A DNA stretch of 64,000 bases from Roseitalea sp. (GCA_017642895.1 JAEPON010000004.1:186001-250000), one strand, 5' to 3'. Counted from the first letter of the stretch, positions 26,345 through 34,633 are shown. Program-made: numbers and translations. The notes: generated by a model from the sequence alone, not told the origin.

Positions 26345-27904
26345 ATGAAATTCGCAGGAAACCTGTCACGGCGTTCGTTCTTGCAGACAAGCTCGGCGGC
26401 CGGTCTGCTGGCCGCCGGCGCGGGAACGGGCCTGGTGGGCCGTGCTTTTGCCAGCACGGACCTGCCGGACCCGCAGACCGTGCTCGACCAGATTTCGATC
26501 GAGCAATATGTGCGCGAGGATTATCGCGATCTTTACAGCCTGACCAATGCCGACACGATGTGGGACCCGGCGACCGACTGGATTCGCACCGTGGACTGGG
26601 AGGCGGTGCGCAGCGAGCTGGCCGGCACGACCGTGCGCTTTGCCATCGGCGCGGCGGACCAGGAATCGGCGGCAGAGGGCCTTGTGCCGTTCGAGGCGCT
26701 TTCGGGCATCAAGGTCGAGCTGGTTCCGATCCCTGACGACAGCTTCTATGACAAGGCGCTGGCCGAGTTCATCTCGGGCAATGCCTCGTTCGATGCGCTG
26801 CAGTTCTTCTCGCCCTGGATGGGCGACTTCGCAGCGCCCGGCTTCCTCGCCCCGCTCGACGAGTTCGCCGACAAATGGGGCCTGCCGCTGGACGATTTTT
26901 ATGACACCTACCGGCTCAATTACGGCTTCTTCAACGGCAAGATGTATGGCATCCCGTTCGATTGCGACGTCCAGATGGTGCATGTCCGCAAGGGCTATAT
27001 GGAGCAGCTTCTGGGCGGCGAGATCGACAAGGTCAACTCGATACCGACCTATGACGAACTGATCCGTGTCGCCAAGGAACTCAACAATATCGAGCCGGGC
27101 GTCTCCGGTGTCGGTCTGATGGCGGCGCCGGGCTTCTGGTCGACCTATACATGGGAGCATATCGCCGCACAGGCCGGCATGATGCTGTTCGACGAGAACT
27201 GGGAGCCGATCTTCAACGGCGATGCCGGCATGAAAGGTCTGGATATCATTCTCGAACTGGCCAAGAACGCCAATGAAGGCCATGCCGGCGCTGGCTGGCC
27301 GGAGAACCGGGCCGCCTGGCTCGGCGGTCAGGTCGCCACCAACATCAGCTGGCAGGATTCGGGCACCCAGGCGATGCGGCCCGATCAGTCACAGATCGTC
27401 GATGATTTCGTGACCATCTACGAGCCGCGCATCGAAGGCGGCCGCTTCGCGCCGCCGAACATCGCCGGTTCGACCTCGTGCGTTGCGGCATCGAGCCAGA
27501 ACGCGGAGGGCGCGTTCCTGATGCTGGCCTTCCTGACCACCTCGTCGATCATGGCGATGAACGAAGCCAATGCGAACGGTGTCGCGCCGGGCTACAAGTC
27601 GGTCCTGCGCAATGACAATCTGCAGAAGGTCTCGCAGCCGGCCAAGGTCTGGGGCGACAGCCTGGAGCATGCCTGGTGCTCGCCGCGCCTGCCCGGAGCG
27701 TTCCCGATCGAACAGGCGATCGGCAACGAGATCAACCGGGCCGTGGTCGGGCAGATCACCGCCAAGGAGGCGCTCGACAATGCCGCCGCCGCCGTTCGCG
27801 AGATCATGTCGCAAAACGGCTTCTATCAGGGCAACGATCCTGTCGATTATGCTGCCGCGGCGCCGGGTCTCTATGTCGGAGAGGGCCGCGATCTGCCATT
27901 CTGA
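26345..27904 (+). CDS. ABC transporter substrate-binding protein (family 1) with Tat signal
   Basis: 519 residues from the ATG at 26345, with GGGAGGA upstream. A twin-arginine signal is obvious (LSRRSFLQTSSAAGLLAAGAG, cleavage near AFA-ST), so it is exported folded, unlike the Sec-type binding proteins of the other operons here. The mature protein is longer than MalE-type proteins, with FISGNASFDALQFF, YGIPFDCDVQMVHVRK and NIAGSTSCVAASS. It begins the rightward operon divergent from DRL-acoABC. The ligand is probably the sugar or polyol that the two operons metabolise. Confidence 0.9.
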   Translation: MKFAGNLSRRSFLQTSSAAGLLAAGAGTGLVGRAFASTDLPDPQTVLDQISIEQYVREDYRDLYSLTNADTMWDPATDWIRTVDWEAVRSELAGTTVRFAIGAADQESAAEGLVPFEALSGIKVELVPIPDDSFYDKALAEFISGNASFDALQFFSPWMGDFAAPGFLAPLDEFADKWGLPLDDFYDTYRLNYGFFNGKMYGIPFDCDVQMVHVRKGYMEQLLGGEIDKVNSIPTYDELIRVAKELNNIEPGVSGVGLMAAPGFWSTYTWEHIAAQAGMMLFDENWEPIFNGDAGMKGLDIILELAKNANEGHAGAGWPENRAAWLGGQVATNISWQDSGTQAMRPDQSQIVDDFVTIYEPRIEGGRFAPPNIAGSTSCVAASSQNAEGAFLMLAFLTTSSIMAMNEANANGVAPGYKSVLRNDNLQKVSQPAKVWGDSLEHAWCSPRLPGAFPIEQAIGNEINRAVVGQITAKEALDNAAAAVREIMSQNGFYQGNDPVDYAAAAPGLYVGEGRDLPF

Positions 27905-27920
27905 TCGGCGAACCCGATCA
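27902..27920 (+). promoter_or_regulatory. Stem-loop at the end of the binding-protein gene
   Basis: TGATCGG-CGAAC-CCGATCA is a perfect 7-bp stem with a 5-base loop that begins on the TGA stop codon. It lies in the 39-base gap to the permease gene and is probably an mRNA-stabilising or partial-termination element. Confidence 0.45.
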
Positions 27921-27943
27921 AACGACGGCACCTGGAGCTCTTG

Positions 27944-28891
27944 ATGGGCACTTCCTCCCTGCCTGATGCCGGGGCGACTGCGGTCGCCCCGGCCATGGCA
28001 CTCACAAGGCCGAAGCCAAGGCGGCGCAGCAAGCGGCTCAAGGCCTGGTTTCCCTATCTTCTGGTGGCGCCCGCCGTCATTTATCTGTTTCTCATCACGC
28101 TCTATCCGGGCGTCTATGCGATCATCCAGAGCTTCCACGCCGTCAAGTTCGGACCGTGGCAGCCGGTCGGGTTTGCCAATTATGTCAAACTCTTTGGCGA
28201 CTATCAGTTCTGGGGCGCGCTCTGGAACACGTTCGTGATCGGCTCGATCGCGCTAACGCTGCAATGCGTGATTGCGCTGACGCTGGCCTTTTACGCCTAT
28301 CGCGATCCCTGGGTGCAGGGCTGGCGCATCATCTTCCTGGTGCCGATGCTGTTCATGCCCTCGGCCGTCGCCTTCATTTTCAAGCTGGCCTTTCTCGATG
28401 CCCGGGTGTTTTCCGACCTTCTGATGCGCGTCGGGCTGATCGACAGCAATCTGTCGATCCAGTCGTCGATCTGGATGAGCCGAAGCCTTCTGATCATCGC
28501 CGATGTCTGGCAGTGGACGCCGTTCCTGTTCATCATCTTCGTCGCCGCGCTTCAGGGACAGGATGAGGAGGTGGAAGAGGCGGCGCGGCTCGATGGTGCG
28601 TCCTGGGCGGCGATCTTCTGGAACATCTCGCTGCCGCTGATGAAGCCGGTGATCGCGGTGGCGCTGATCCTGCGCGGCATCGACATCACGACGATGTTCA
28701 CCAACGTCTTCATCATCACCAAGGGCGGGCCGGCCTTCGGCACCGAGACGATCAGCTATTTCATCTACCGGACCGGCTTCAAGTTCTTCAATTTCGGCTA
28801 CGCGTCGGCGGCGTCCGTCGTCATGCTGATTATAACAATCATCATCGCGCAATTCGTCGTCAAGCGCGCCTTCGTGTCGGTGAGGACGTAG
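27944..28891 (+). CDS. Sugar ABC transporter permease (MalF type)
   Basis: 315 residues. A basic N-terminal tail (RPKPRRRSKRLKAW) precedes six membrane helices. The EAA loop is EEVEEAARLDGASWAAIFW and the C-terminal region has FNFGYASAASVVM. An in-frame TTG lies one codon upstream, but the ATG at 27944 is the better start. It forms the channel with the next gene. Confidence 0.92.
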   Translation: MGTSSLPDAGATAVAPAMALTRPKPRRRSKRLKAWFPYLLVAPAVIYLFLITLYPGVYAIIQSFHAVKFGPWQPVGFANYVKLFGDYQFWGALWNTFVIGSIALTLQCVIALTLAFYAYRDPWVQGWRIIFLVPMLFMPSAVAFIFKLAFLDARVFSDLLMRVGLIDSNLSIQSSIWMSRSLLIIADVWQWTPFLFIIFVAALQGQDEEVEEAARLDGASWAAIFWNISLPLMKPVIAVALILRGIDITTMFTNVFIITKGGPAFGTETISYFIYRTGFKFFNFGYASAASVVMLIITIIIAQFVVKRAFVSVRT

Positions 28892-28894
28892 GCG

Positions 28895-29740
28895 ATGGCA
28901 TCACAACGCAGAAAACGCGGCGAGAACCTCGTCATCCGCTATCTGATCCTCGGCGCCTGGGCGCTGTTCTGCCTGATGCCGGTGCTCTGGTTCCTGTCGA
29001 TCGGGCTCAGGCCGCGCGTCGAGATCATCACGCCGCAGCCCATCTACTGGCCGACGTTCAGCCTCGATGCCTGGCACATGATCTGGGAGGACTGGCCGAT
29101 GGCCAAGTATCTCCGCAACTCGATCCTGGCGATCTTCGGATCGGTGCTGATCGATCTGGTGCTCGGCATTCCGGCCGCCTATTCGCTGGCGCGCTATCAA
29201 TATCGCGGCCGCGACGACATCGCCTTCTACATCCTGTCGACCCGCATGATGGCGCCGGCGATCGTGGCGATCCCGATCTTCTTTTTGTTCCGCAATGCCG
29301 GCCTTCTGGACACGATCTGGGCGCTGATGCTGATCTATGCGGCAATCAACCTGTCGTTCGTCACATGGATCATCCGCTCCTACATGCTTGATATCCCCAA
29401 GGAACTGGAGGACGCGGCGCGCACGGATGGCGCGTCCGACCTGCGCATCCTGTGGGAGATCATCATTCCGGCCATCCTGCCGGGCATTATCACCGCCTCG
29501 GTCATTGCGATGATCTTTGCGATCAACGAGTTCCTGTTCACGCTGCTGATCGCCTCGACGCCGAACGCCTATACGATGTCGGTCGCGCTCGCCAATTTCA
29601 CCGGCGGGTCGGACGGCGTCATCTACAACGCCATCGCCCTTGTTGCCTTCCTCGCCTTCGTGCCTGTGTTCCTGGTCGTGGTGGCGATCCAGAAGCATCT
29701 GAGCCGCGGCCTGACCATGGGCGCGGTCAAGGGCGGCTGA
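28895..29740 (+). CDS. Sugar ABC transporter permease (MalG type)
   Basis: 281 residues with about six membrane helices and the EAA loop IPKELEDAARTDGASDLRIL. The C-terminus SRGLTMGAVKGG is typical of MalG-type permeases. The gene is 3 bases after its partner permease, and its stop codon shares a base with the tiny ORF that follows. Confidence 0.92.
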   Translation: MASQRRKRGENLVIRYLILGAWALFCLMPVLWFLSIGLRPRVEIITPQPIYWPTFSLDAWHMIWEDWPMAKYLRNSILAIFGSVLIDLVLGIPAAYSLARYQYRGRDDIAFYILSTRMMAPAIVAIPIFFLFRNAGLLDTIWALMLIYAAINLSFVTWIIRSYMLDIPKELEDAARTDGASDLRILWEIIIPAILPGIITASVIAMIFAINEFLFTLLIASTPNAYTMSVALANFTGGSDGVIYNAIALVAFLAFVPVFLVVVAIQKHLSRGLTMGAVKGG

Positions 29741-29802
29741 TGGCGGACACGACCCGGCGCAAGACCTGCACAATGAAAGCCCGCACAATGGAAGAAAGCT
29801 GA
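29740..29802 (+). CDS. Possible 20-residue leader ORF between permease and ATPase
   Basis: An ATG at 29740 overlaps the permease TGA (TGATG) and reads MADTTRRKTCTMKARTMEES before a TGA 3 bases from the ATPase start. It contains two copies of a GCACAATGRAAG-like element. It could couple translation of the permease to the ATPase, or be chance; no similar protein is known to me. Confidence 0.2.
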   Translation: MADTTRRKTCTMKARTMEES

Positions 29803-29805
29803 GAC

Positions 29806-30855
29806 ATGGCGCGTATCGAACTCAACGGCATCCAGAAGCGGTGGGGCGAGGTCTGGGGCGTGCGCGACGTCAATATCGATATCGCCGATGAAGAGTTTCT
29901 CGTGCTGCTTGGCCCATCGGGCTGCGGCAAGACGACGACCATGCGCATGATCGCGGGCCTCGAGGAGCCGACCGAAGGCGAGATCGTCATGGACGGCGAG
30001 ATGATGAACGACATCGATCCGCGCGACCGCGACGTGGCGATGGTGTTTCAGGGCTATGCGCTTTATCCGAACATGACGATCTACGAGAACATCCGCTTTC
30101 CGCTCAGGATGCGCGGCGTCCCGCGCGCCCAGCAGGATGCGCATGTGCGCCGCGCCGCCGGTCTGGTCGAGATGACCGACTATCTCGACCGCAAGCCGGG
30201 CGCGCTTTCCGGCGGTCAGCGCCAGCGCGCGGCGCTTGCGCGGGCCATCGTGCGCGAACCGCAAGTGTTCCTGATGGACGAGCCGTTGTCGAACCTCGAC
30301 GCCAAGCTGCGGCAGGCGATGCGCGTGCAGATCAAGCACATCCAGCGCGAACTGCGGATTACCACCGTCTATGTCACGCACGACCAGATCGAGGCGATGA
30401 CGCTGGCCGACCGCATCGTCATCATGCAATCGGGCCTGATCCAGCAGATCGGCACCCCGGACGAGATCTACAACGATCCGGCCAACACGTTCGTTGCCAA
30501 TTTCATCGGTTCGCCGCCGATGAACCTGATCGAGGGCGAAGTCGCCGGCGGTGTCTTCACCGCGCCCGGCGTCAAGGTGCCCGGCATGCCGGCGGCCGTC
30601 AGCGGCAAGGTGACGCTCGGTGTGCGGCCCGAGGATTGCCATGTCACCGAGAACGATATCAACCTGACCGGCGAGGTCTATGGCGTGGAGCCGACCGGCG
30701 ATGTCACCTATCTGACCCTGCAGGCCGGCGAAAAGCTGTTTGAAATCAAGGCTGACCGCACCTACCGTGCGCCGCTTGGCGCGACCGAAAATGTACGGTT
30801 CGACGCCGACCGGATTTATCTGTTCGACGGGGAAACCGGCGAACGCCTGCGCTGA
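29806..30855 (+). CDS. Sugar ABC transporter ATP-binding protein (MalK/UgpC type)
   Basis: 349 residues. Walker A GPSGCGKTT, signature LSGGQRQRAALARAI, Walker B FLMDEPLSNLD and switch VYVTHDQIEAM are intact. A TOBE domain follows (GSPPMNLIEGEV, LGVRPEDC, GVEPTGDVTYLTL). It energises the two permeases upstream. The PfkB kinase starts 8 bases downstream, tying uptake to phosphorylation. Confidence 0.93.
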   Translation: MARIELNGIQKRWGEVWGVRDVNIDIADEEFLVLLGPSGCGKTTTMRMIAGLEEPTEGEIVMDGEMMNDIDPRDRDVAMVFQGYALYPNMTIYENIRFPLRMRGVPRAQQDAHVRRAAGLVEMTDYLDRKPGALSGGQRQRAALARAIVREPQVFLMDEPLSNLDAKLRQAMRVQIKHIQRELRITTVYVTHDQIEAMTLADRIVIMQSGLIQQIGTPDEIYNDPANTFVANFIGSPPMNLIEGEVAGGVFTAPGVKVPGMPAAVSGKVTLGVRPEDCHVTENDINLTGEVYGVEPTGDVTYLTLQAGEKLFEIKADRTYRAPLGATENVRFDADRIYLFDGETGERLR

Positions 30856-30863
30856 GGCCGATC

Positions 30864-31805
30864 ATGACGTTCGACTACACATCGATGGGGTTTTATACGT
30901 TTGATGCGCTGTGCCGGCCGGTGACCGAGATCCCGCCCGGCGGCGACACCTACTTTGTCGATGAATTCACCATCGCCGTTTCCGGCGCGGCCGGGTCGGC
31001 CGCGATCGTCGCGGCCAAACACGGGCTTTCGGTGCAGGCGGTGGGCGGCGTCGGCGAGGACCTGATGGGCGATTGGGTGCTGCGCCGGCTGGCCGACTTC
31101 GAGGTCGACACGGCCAACATGCAGCGCTGCCCCGGTTACACGACCTCGTCGAGTGTCGTGACCACGCGGCCAGACGGGGCCCGGCCTGCGCTGCACAAGC
31201 GCGGGGCGACGGCCGGTTTTTTTGTCGATGACGCGCAGATCGACCGGGTGCTGGACACGGCGATCTTCCATGTCGGCGGCGTCGGGCTGATGGACCGGAT
31301 GGACAAGGGCCGGACGGCCGACGTTCTGGCCGAAGCAAAAAAGCGCGGCTGCCGGACGACGCTTGATGTCTTCGCCTCGACGCCGGACGATCTGCCGCTG
31401 GTTCGGCCGCTGCTGGAGCACACCGATTTCTTCATGCCGTCCGAAGAGGAAGCCATGGCTTTGTCCGGGCTGACCGATTTCGAGGAGATTGCCCGGTTCC
31501 TGCTCGATCAGGGCACCGGGGCGGTGATCCTCACGCTTGGCGACAAGGGGGCGATGTATCGCGACCAGACGGGCGAAAAGATCGATCTGCCGGCGTTCAG
31601 GATCGATGTGGTGTGCACCTGCGGCTGCGGCGATTGCTTCAATGCAGGCTTTGCCACCGGGCTGCATCTCGGCCTGCCGATGGAGGACTGCCTGCGCATC
31701 GGACAGGCGGCATCGGCGCAGAACGCCATGGGTCTGGGTTCGCAAGCTGTCGTAACGTCACTTGCGGCGACGCGCACCTTCATGGAAAACACCCCGACCC
31801 GATGA
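30864..31805 (+). CDS. PfkB family carbohydrate kinase
   Basis: 313 residues with the ribokinase-fold pattern: FTIAVSGAAGSAAIVAAKHG (the N-terminal signature region, residues about 34-53), PSEEEAMALSG, ILTLGDKGAMY and the C-terminal phosphate site. The usual DTTGAGD anion-hole motif reads CTCGCGD (about residues 250-256): the catalytic Asp is kept but three residues are cysteine. It directly follows the ABC importer, so it should phosphorylate the imported substrate. The sugar is not predictable; a methyltetritol or deoxypentulose is proposed from the DRL and AcoABC neighbours. Confidence 0.85.
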   Translation: MTFDYTSMGFYTFDALCRPVTEIPPGGDTYFVDEFTIAVSGAAGSAAIVAAKHGLSVQAVGGVGEDLMGDWVLRRLADFEVDTANMQRCPGYTTSSSVVTTRPDGARPALHKRGATAGFFVDDAQIDRVLDTAIFHVGGVGLMDRMDKGRTADVLAEAKKRGCRTTLDVFASTPDDLPLVRPLLEHTDFFMPSEEEAMALSGLTDFEEIARFLLDQGTGAVILTLGDKGAMYRDQTGEKIDLPAFRIDVVCTCGCGDCFNAGFATGLHLGLPMEDCLRIGQAASAQNAMGLGSQAVVTSLAATRTFMENTPTR

Positions 31806-31841
31806 TAGGATGCCGATCGTGCCGACAGGAAGGACCGCGAC

Positions 31842-32540
31842 ATGCGTGAGGAGCCGGCCATACCCCGCCTGACACCCCTGCAATTGCCGTTGCGCGATGC
31901 GTTGCGCGGTGTGGCAACGCTTGCCGAAGTCACCGAGGACCTGCTCGAGCCGGCCGCCGCGCTGCTGCCCGGCGCGATCCGCGACGGGTTCCGCTCGGCG
32001 GTGCATGCCATCGAGGGCGCCGGCAAGCGTTTGATGACCGCGCCGATCACGCTGGACAGCGTGCGGACGGCGTCGGGCGTCCTGTCGCAGGGTGCCGGTG
32101 ATCGCGACGCGCTTGCGACCTCTGCCATTGTGATCGCCTATGCGTGGGAGCATCTGCGCGATGCGGGCCATGAGCATCATCTGATGATCAGCGAGACCAT
32201 GCTGGCGGGTCACATGGGGTCGGGCGCGGCGCTTGTCGGAGCCACCGCCACCGAACGTGCGGCCAGTTTGGTGGTCGATATTCGGGGATCGGCCGTGATC
32301 GGCCGGCCACCCGGCGTGCCGGCCATGGGCGGCGACGAAGATCGCGCGGCGATCGATGCCGGTCTTGTAACGATCATGGTGTGGCTTCTGGCGATCCGGG
32401 CCGAGACCATGGAAGAGGAGGAAAAACTGCTCGATCTCGCTTTCGCGCTGGTGACCGCGATGCAACACGAGACGCGCACGGCGATGGCCGACCCGGAAAA
32501 GCTGTCCGGGCACATGACATCCCTTGCGGCGCATCTGTAG
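31842..32540 (+). CDS. Unrecognised 232-residue protein in the DRL/PfkB/IspD locus
   Basis: I do not recognise a family. The ATG has AGGAAGGA upstream, and the codon use matches its neighbours. The protein is alanine-rich and mostly helical by composition, with no signal peptide or clear membrane span. Notable stretches are GAGKRLMTAPITLD, ISETMLAGHMGSGAAL and ETMEEEEKLLDLAFAL. It sits 36 bases after the kinase and 26 bases before another unknown gene, and is very likely in the same operon. A structural or scaffold role is as possible as an enzymatic one. Confidence 0.65.
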   Translation: MREEPAIPRLTPLQLPLRDALRGVATLAEVTEDLLEPAAALLPGAIRDGFRSAVHAIEGAGKRLMTAPITLDSVRTASGVLSQGAGDRDALATSAIVIAYAWEHLRDAGHEHHLMISETMLAGHMGSGAALVGATATERAASLVVDIRGSAVIGRPPGVPAMGGDEDRAAIDAGLVTIMVWLLAIRAETMEEEEKLLDLAFALVTAMQHETRTAMADPEKLSGHMTSLAAHL

Positions 32541-32566
32541 GATTTGCCGATGACGGGCGACCCGAC

Positions 32567-33181
32567 ATGACGCTTCCCGCTTCGACCGATACCGACCAGC
32601 CGATCCGGAAGTCGGCGCAGCGCCTGCGCTGGTTCGTTCAGGCATTCGAGGAGCAGGTCGAACAGACCTCACGCGAGACCGGAACGCGGTACACGGTCGA
32701 TCACGGGGGCCTGGCGATCGTCTTTGTCCAGTGGCTCAGGGACTTTCAGGCACAAAAGCCGGAGCGTGACGAGGACAAGCCGGCCTATGTGGGCTTTGCC
32801 GCCGGGCTGATGCTGCGCACGCTGATCGAGATGAAACCGGTGTCCGTTGCGGCGCTGCCCGATGACGCCGACACCACCAACCCGGCCTATTTCTGGCCCG
32901 AAGGCTATCTCTATGTCGTCTTCTGCCTCAATGTGCGCGGATTGGTGCTCGAAAGCGATTTTGACGGCGAACAGCATACGAGCGCGCTTTTGAACGAGAC
33001 GCGCACTTGGTGGAGCTTCAAGGAGAATGTCGCCGAAGACCCGGCGTTGGCCATGGCCTTTCTCGACCTTTTTGCCGGAGACGAGCCGCAATGGTCGGTG
33101 CCGCAGCTTTTTCGCACGGGGCGCATTCGCGGCCTTGCAGACCGGTTCTACAAGCAGGAGACGCTGAAAGCCGTTGACTGA
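32567..33181 (+). CDS. Unrecognised 204-residue protein in the DRL/PfkB/IspD locus
   Basis: No family recognised. The protein is acidic and rich in aromatic residues, with FVQWLRDFQ, AYFWPEGYLYVVFCLNVRGLV and TRTWWSFKENVAEDP. It looks cytoplasmic and mixed alpha/beta. The ATG at 32567 lacks a strong ribosome site; longer in-frame starts would overlap the previous gene heavily. It lies between the other unknown gene and IspD on the same strand, with gaps of 26 and 60 bases, so co-transcription is likely. Confidence 0.6.
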   Translation: MTLPASTDTDQPIRKSAQRLRWFVQAFEEQVEQTSRETGTRYTVDHGGLAIVFVQWLRDFQAQKPERDEDKPAYVGFAAGLMLRTLIEMKPVSVAALPDDADTTNPAYFWPEGYLYVVFCLNVRGLVLESDFDGEQHTSALLNETRTWWSFKENVAEDPALAMAFLDLFAGDEPQWSVPQLFRTGRIRGLADRFYKQETLKAVD

Positions 33182-33241
33182 TCGCCAGGCCCATATACCG
33201 GTTCGCCCCTCGGCGGTGCCGTCGCTCTGGATGGCCGCATC

Positions 33242-33994
33242 ATGAGTTCGGTCGGCATCGTCATTGTCGCTGCCGGGCGCGGCCGCAGGCTGGGCGCCGA
33301 GACGCCCAAACAATATATCGAACTGGCCGGCGCCTGCTCTCTGCGGCGGGTGGCCGAGACGTTCCTGGGTTTGGAGCGGATCGGCTTCATCGTGCCGGTC
33401 ATTCATCCCGGCGATGTGGATCTGTGCGCCGAAGCGCTGGCGGGCTTTGATGATCGGCGCCTGATGCCCGCTGTCGAGGGCGGCGAGACGCGCGCGCAAT
33501 CGGTTCGGCGCGGCTTGGAAGCGCTGGAGCCGCATGGCCCCGACCTGGTGCTCATCCATGATGCGGCGCGCCCTTTCGTGCCGGTTTCGGTCGTTGAAGG
33601 CGTGATCGCGGCCCTCGGTTTCAGCGACGGCGCGCTGGCAGCGCTGCCGGTCGTCGATGCGCTGTGGCGGGAAGAGGGCGGCGAGGCGGCCGATGCGGTG
33701 GCGCGCACCGGCCTTTGGCGCGCGCAAACGCCGCAAGGGTTCGATTTTGCGAAGATCCTCGCCGCGCACCGCGCCCATGACGGCACGGGCGCGGATGATG
33801 TCGCCGTCGCGCGCGAAGCGGGCATTGCGGTGCGGCTGGTGCCGGGCTCCGAACAAAACTACAAGATCACCACCACCGACGATCTGCATCGCGCGCTGGC
33901 CGATGTTCATGACGTCGATGTCGGAAAGGCGGCGGCCCCCGATCGTGACGAGACCGTGATTGTGCTGCCGACGGGACGCTCGCAACTGTCATGA
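33242..33994 (+). CDS. ispD: Stand-alone IspD-type 2-C-methyl-D-erythritol 4-phosphate cytidylyltransferase
   Basis: 250 residues with all IspD blocks: AAGRGRRLGAETPKQY at residues 10-25, LIHDAARPFV, RTGLWRAQTPQGFDF and GSEQNYKITTTDDL. IspD joins CTP and methylerythritol 4-phosphate in isoprenoid synthesis. Many alphaproteobacteria instead carry a fused IspDF; no IspF domain is present here. It lies at the tail of the operon containing the ABC importer and PfkB kinase and across from a DRL-type MEP/DXP oxidoreductase, so two genes in one locus point to methylerythritol phosphate. It may be the housekeeping enzyme, or a paralogue with a catabolic or conjugate-forming role. Confidence 0.82.
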   Translation: MSSVGIVIVAAGRGRRLGAETPKQYIELAGACSLRRVAETFLGLERIGFIVPVIHPGDVDLCAEALAGFDDRRLMPAVEGGETRAQSVRRGLEALEPHGPDLVLIHDAARPFVPVSVVEGVIAALGFSDGALAALPVVDALWREEGGEAADAVARTGLWRAQTPQGFDFAKILAAHRAHDGTGADDVAVAREAGIAVRLVPGSEQNYKITTTDDLHRALADVHDVDVGKAAAPDRDETVIVLPTGRSQLS

Positions 33995-34044
33995 GCCGGG
34001 CAGGATCTGGGTGTGGCAATCGGACAGGTTTACGCGTGTGTGAT

Positions 34045-34578
34045 CTAGTCAGCGCCCACCCAACTGGGCATGGCGTCGATCATTTTTGACAAAAGGCGGT
34101 CGAAGGCCGCTTTTTCCTCGTCGGTCAATGCCGCGCGCATGGCGTCCTGGCGTGCCATGAAAAGCGGGACCACCTGTTCGAGCAAATGCCGGCCCTTGGC
34201 CGTCAGCATCAATGGCTTGGCCCGCCGATCATCGGCGTCCACGGCCCGGTCGATCAGCCGCCGGTCCAGAAGTTCGGAGACGGCCCGGCTGATGGAGTTC
34301 TTGGGCAATCCGGTCGCAAGGCAGATGTCGCGCGCCACCAGGCCCGGTTTCCGGGACAGGCTGTAAAGGATGACGAACTGCGCGCGCGACATGTCGAAGC
34401 GTTCGGCAAGATCGCGGTAGAGTGGGCCGACGAAGAAGTTGGCCAGGAAATTCACACTCCATGCGGCGGCGAGCGGCGTTTCATTGAGCATTGTCAGCGT
34501 CAGCGCGCCGAACCGGTCGCGCATGGTCTGCGCCGAATCCGGTGCGGCCACGTCGCGTTTCCTCACAGCATTGCCCAT
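34045..34578 (-). CDS. MarR family transcriptional regulator
   Basis: 177 residues from the ATG at 34578 (GGAGG four bases upstream); a longer frame to 34626 would cover the operator. The winged helix lies at about residues 55-125 (MSRAQFVILYSLSRKPGLVA, GLPKNSISRAVSELLDRRLI, DADDRRAKPLMLTAKG). It is divergent from the TRAP transporter operon, with two TTCCAT-type operators in between, so it probably represses both itself and the transporter. Confidence 0.92.
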   Translation of the reverse strand: MGNAVRKRDVAAPDSAQTMRDRFGALTLTMLNETPLAAAWSVNFLANFFVGPLYRDLAERFDMSRAQFVILYSLSRKPGLVARDICLATGLPKNSISRAVSELLDRRLIDRAVDADDRRAKPLMLTAKGRHLLEQVVPLFMARQDAMRAALTDEEKAAFDRLLSKMIDAMPSWVGAD

Positions 34579-34593
34579 GACGCCTCCATTAAT

Positions 34594-34633
34594 AAGTTCC
34601 ATATGGAACTTTACACTTGGTTCCATTTGGCAC
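34594..34633. promoter_or_regulatory. MarR operators: perfect palindrome plus a second imperfect copy
   Basis: AAGTTCCATATGGAACTT at 34594-34611 is a perfect 18-base palindrome starting 16 bases before the MarR ATG. A related element, GGTTCCATTTGGCAC, lies at 34619-34633, 42 bases before the dctP-like gene. Two spaced palindromes between divergent genes are typical MarR sites. Confidence 0.7.

Noticed and set aside
20373..33994. Erythritol catabolic (ery) locus
   Set aside because: A SorC regulator, ABC importer and a kinase are shared themes, but no EryA (FGGY), EryB or EryC homologue is present, and the kinase is PfkB-type.
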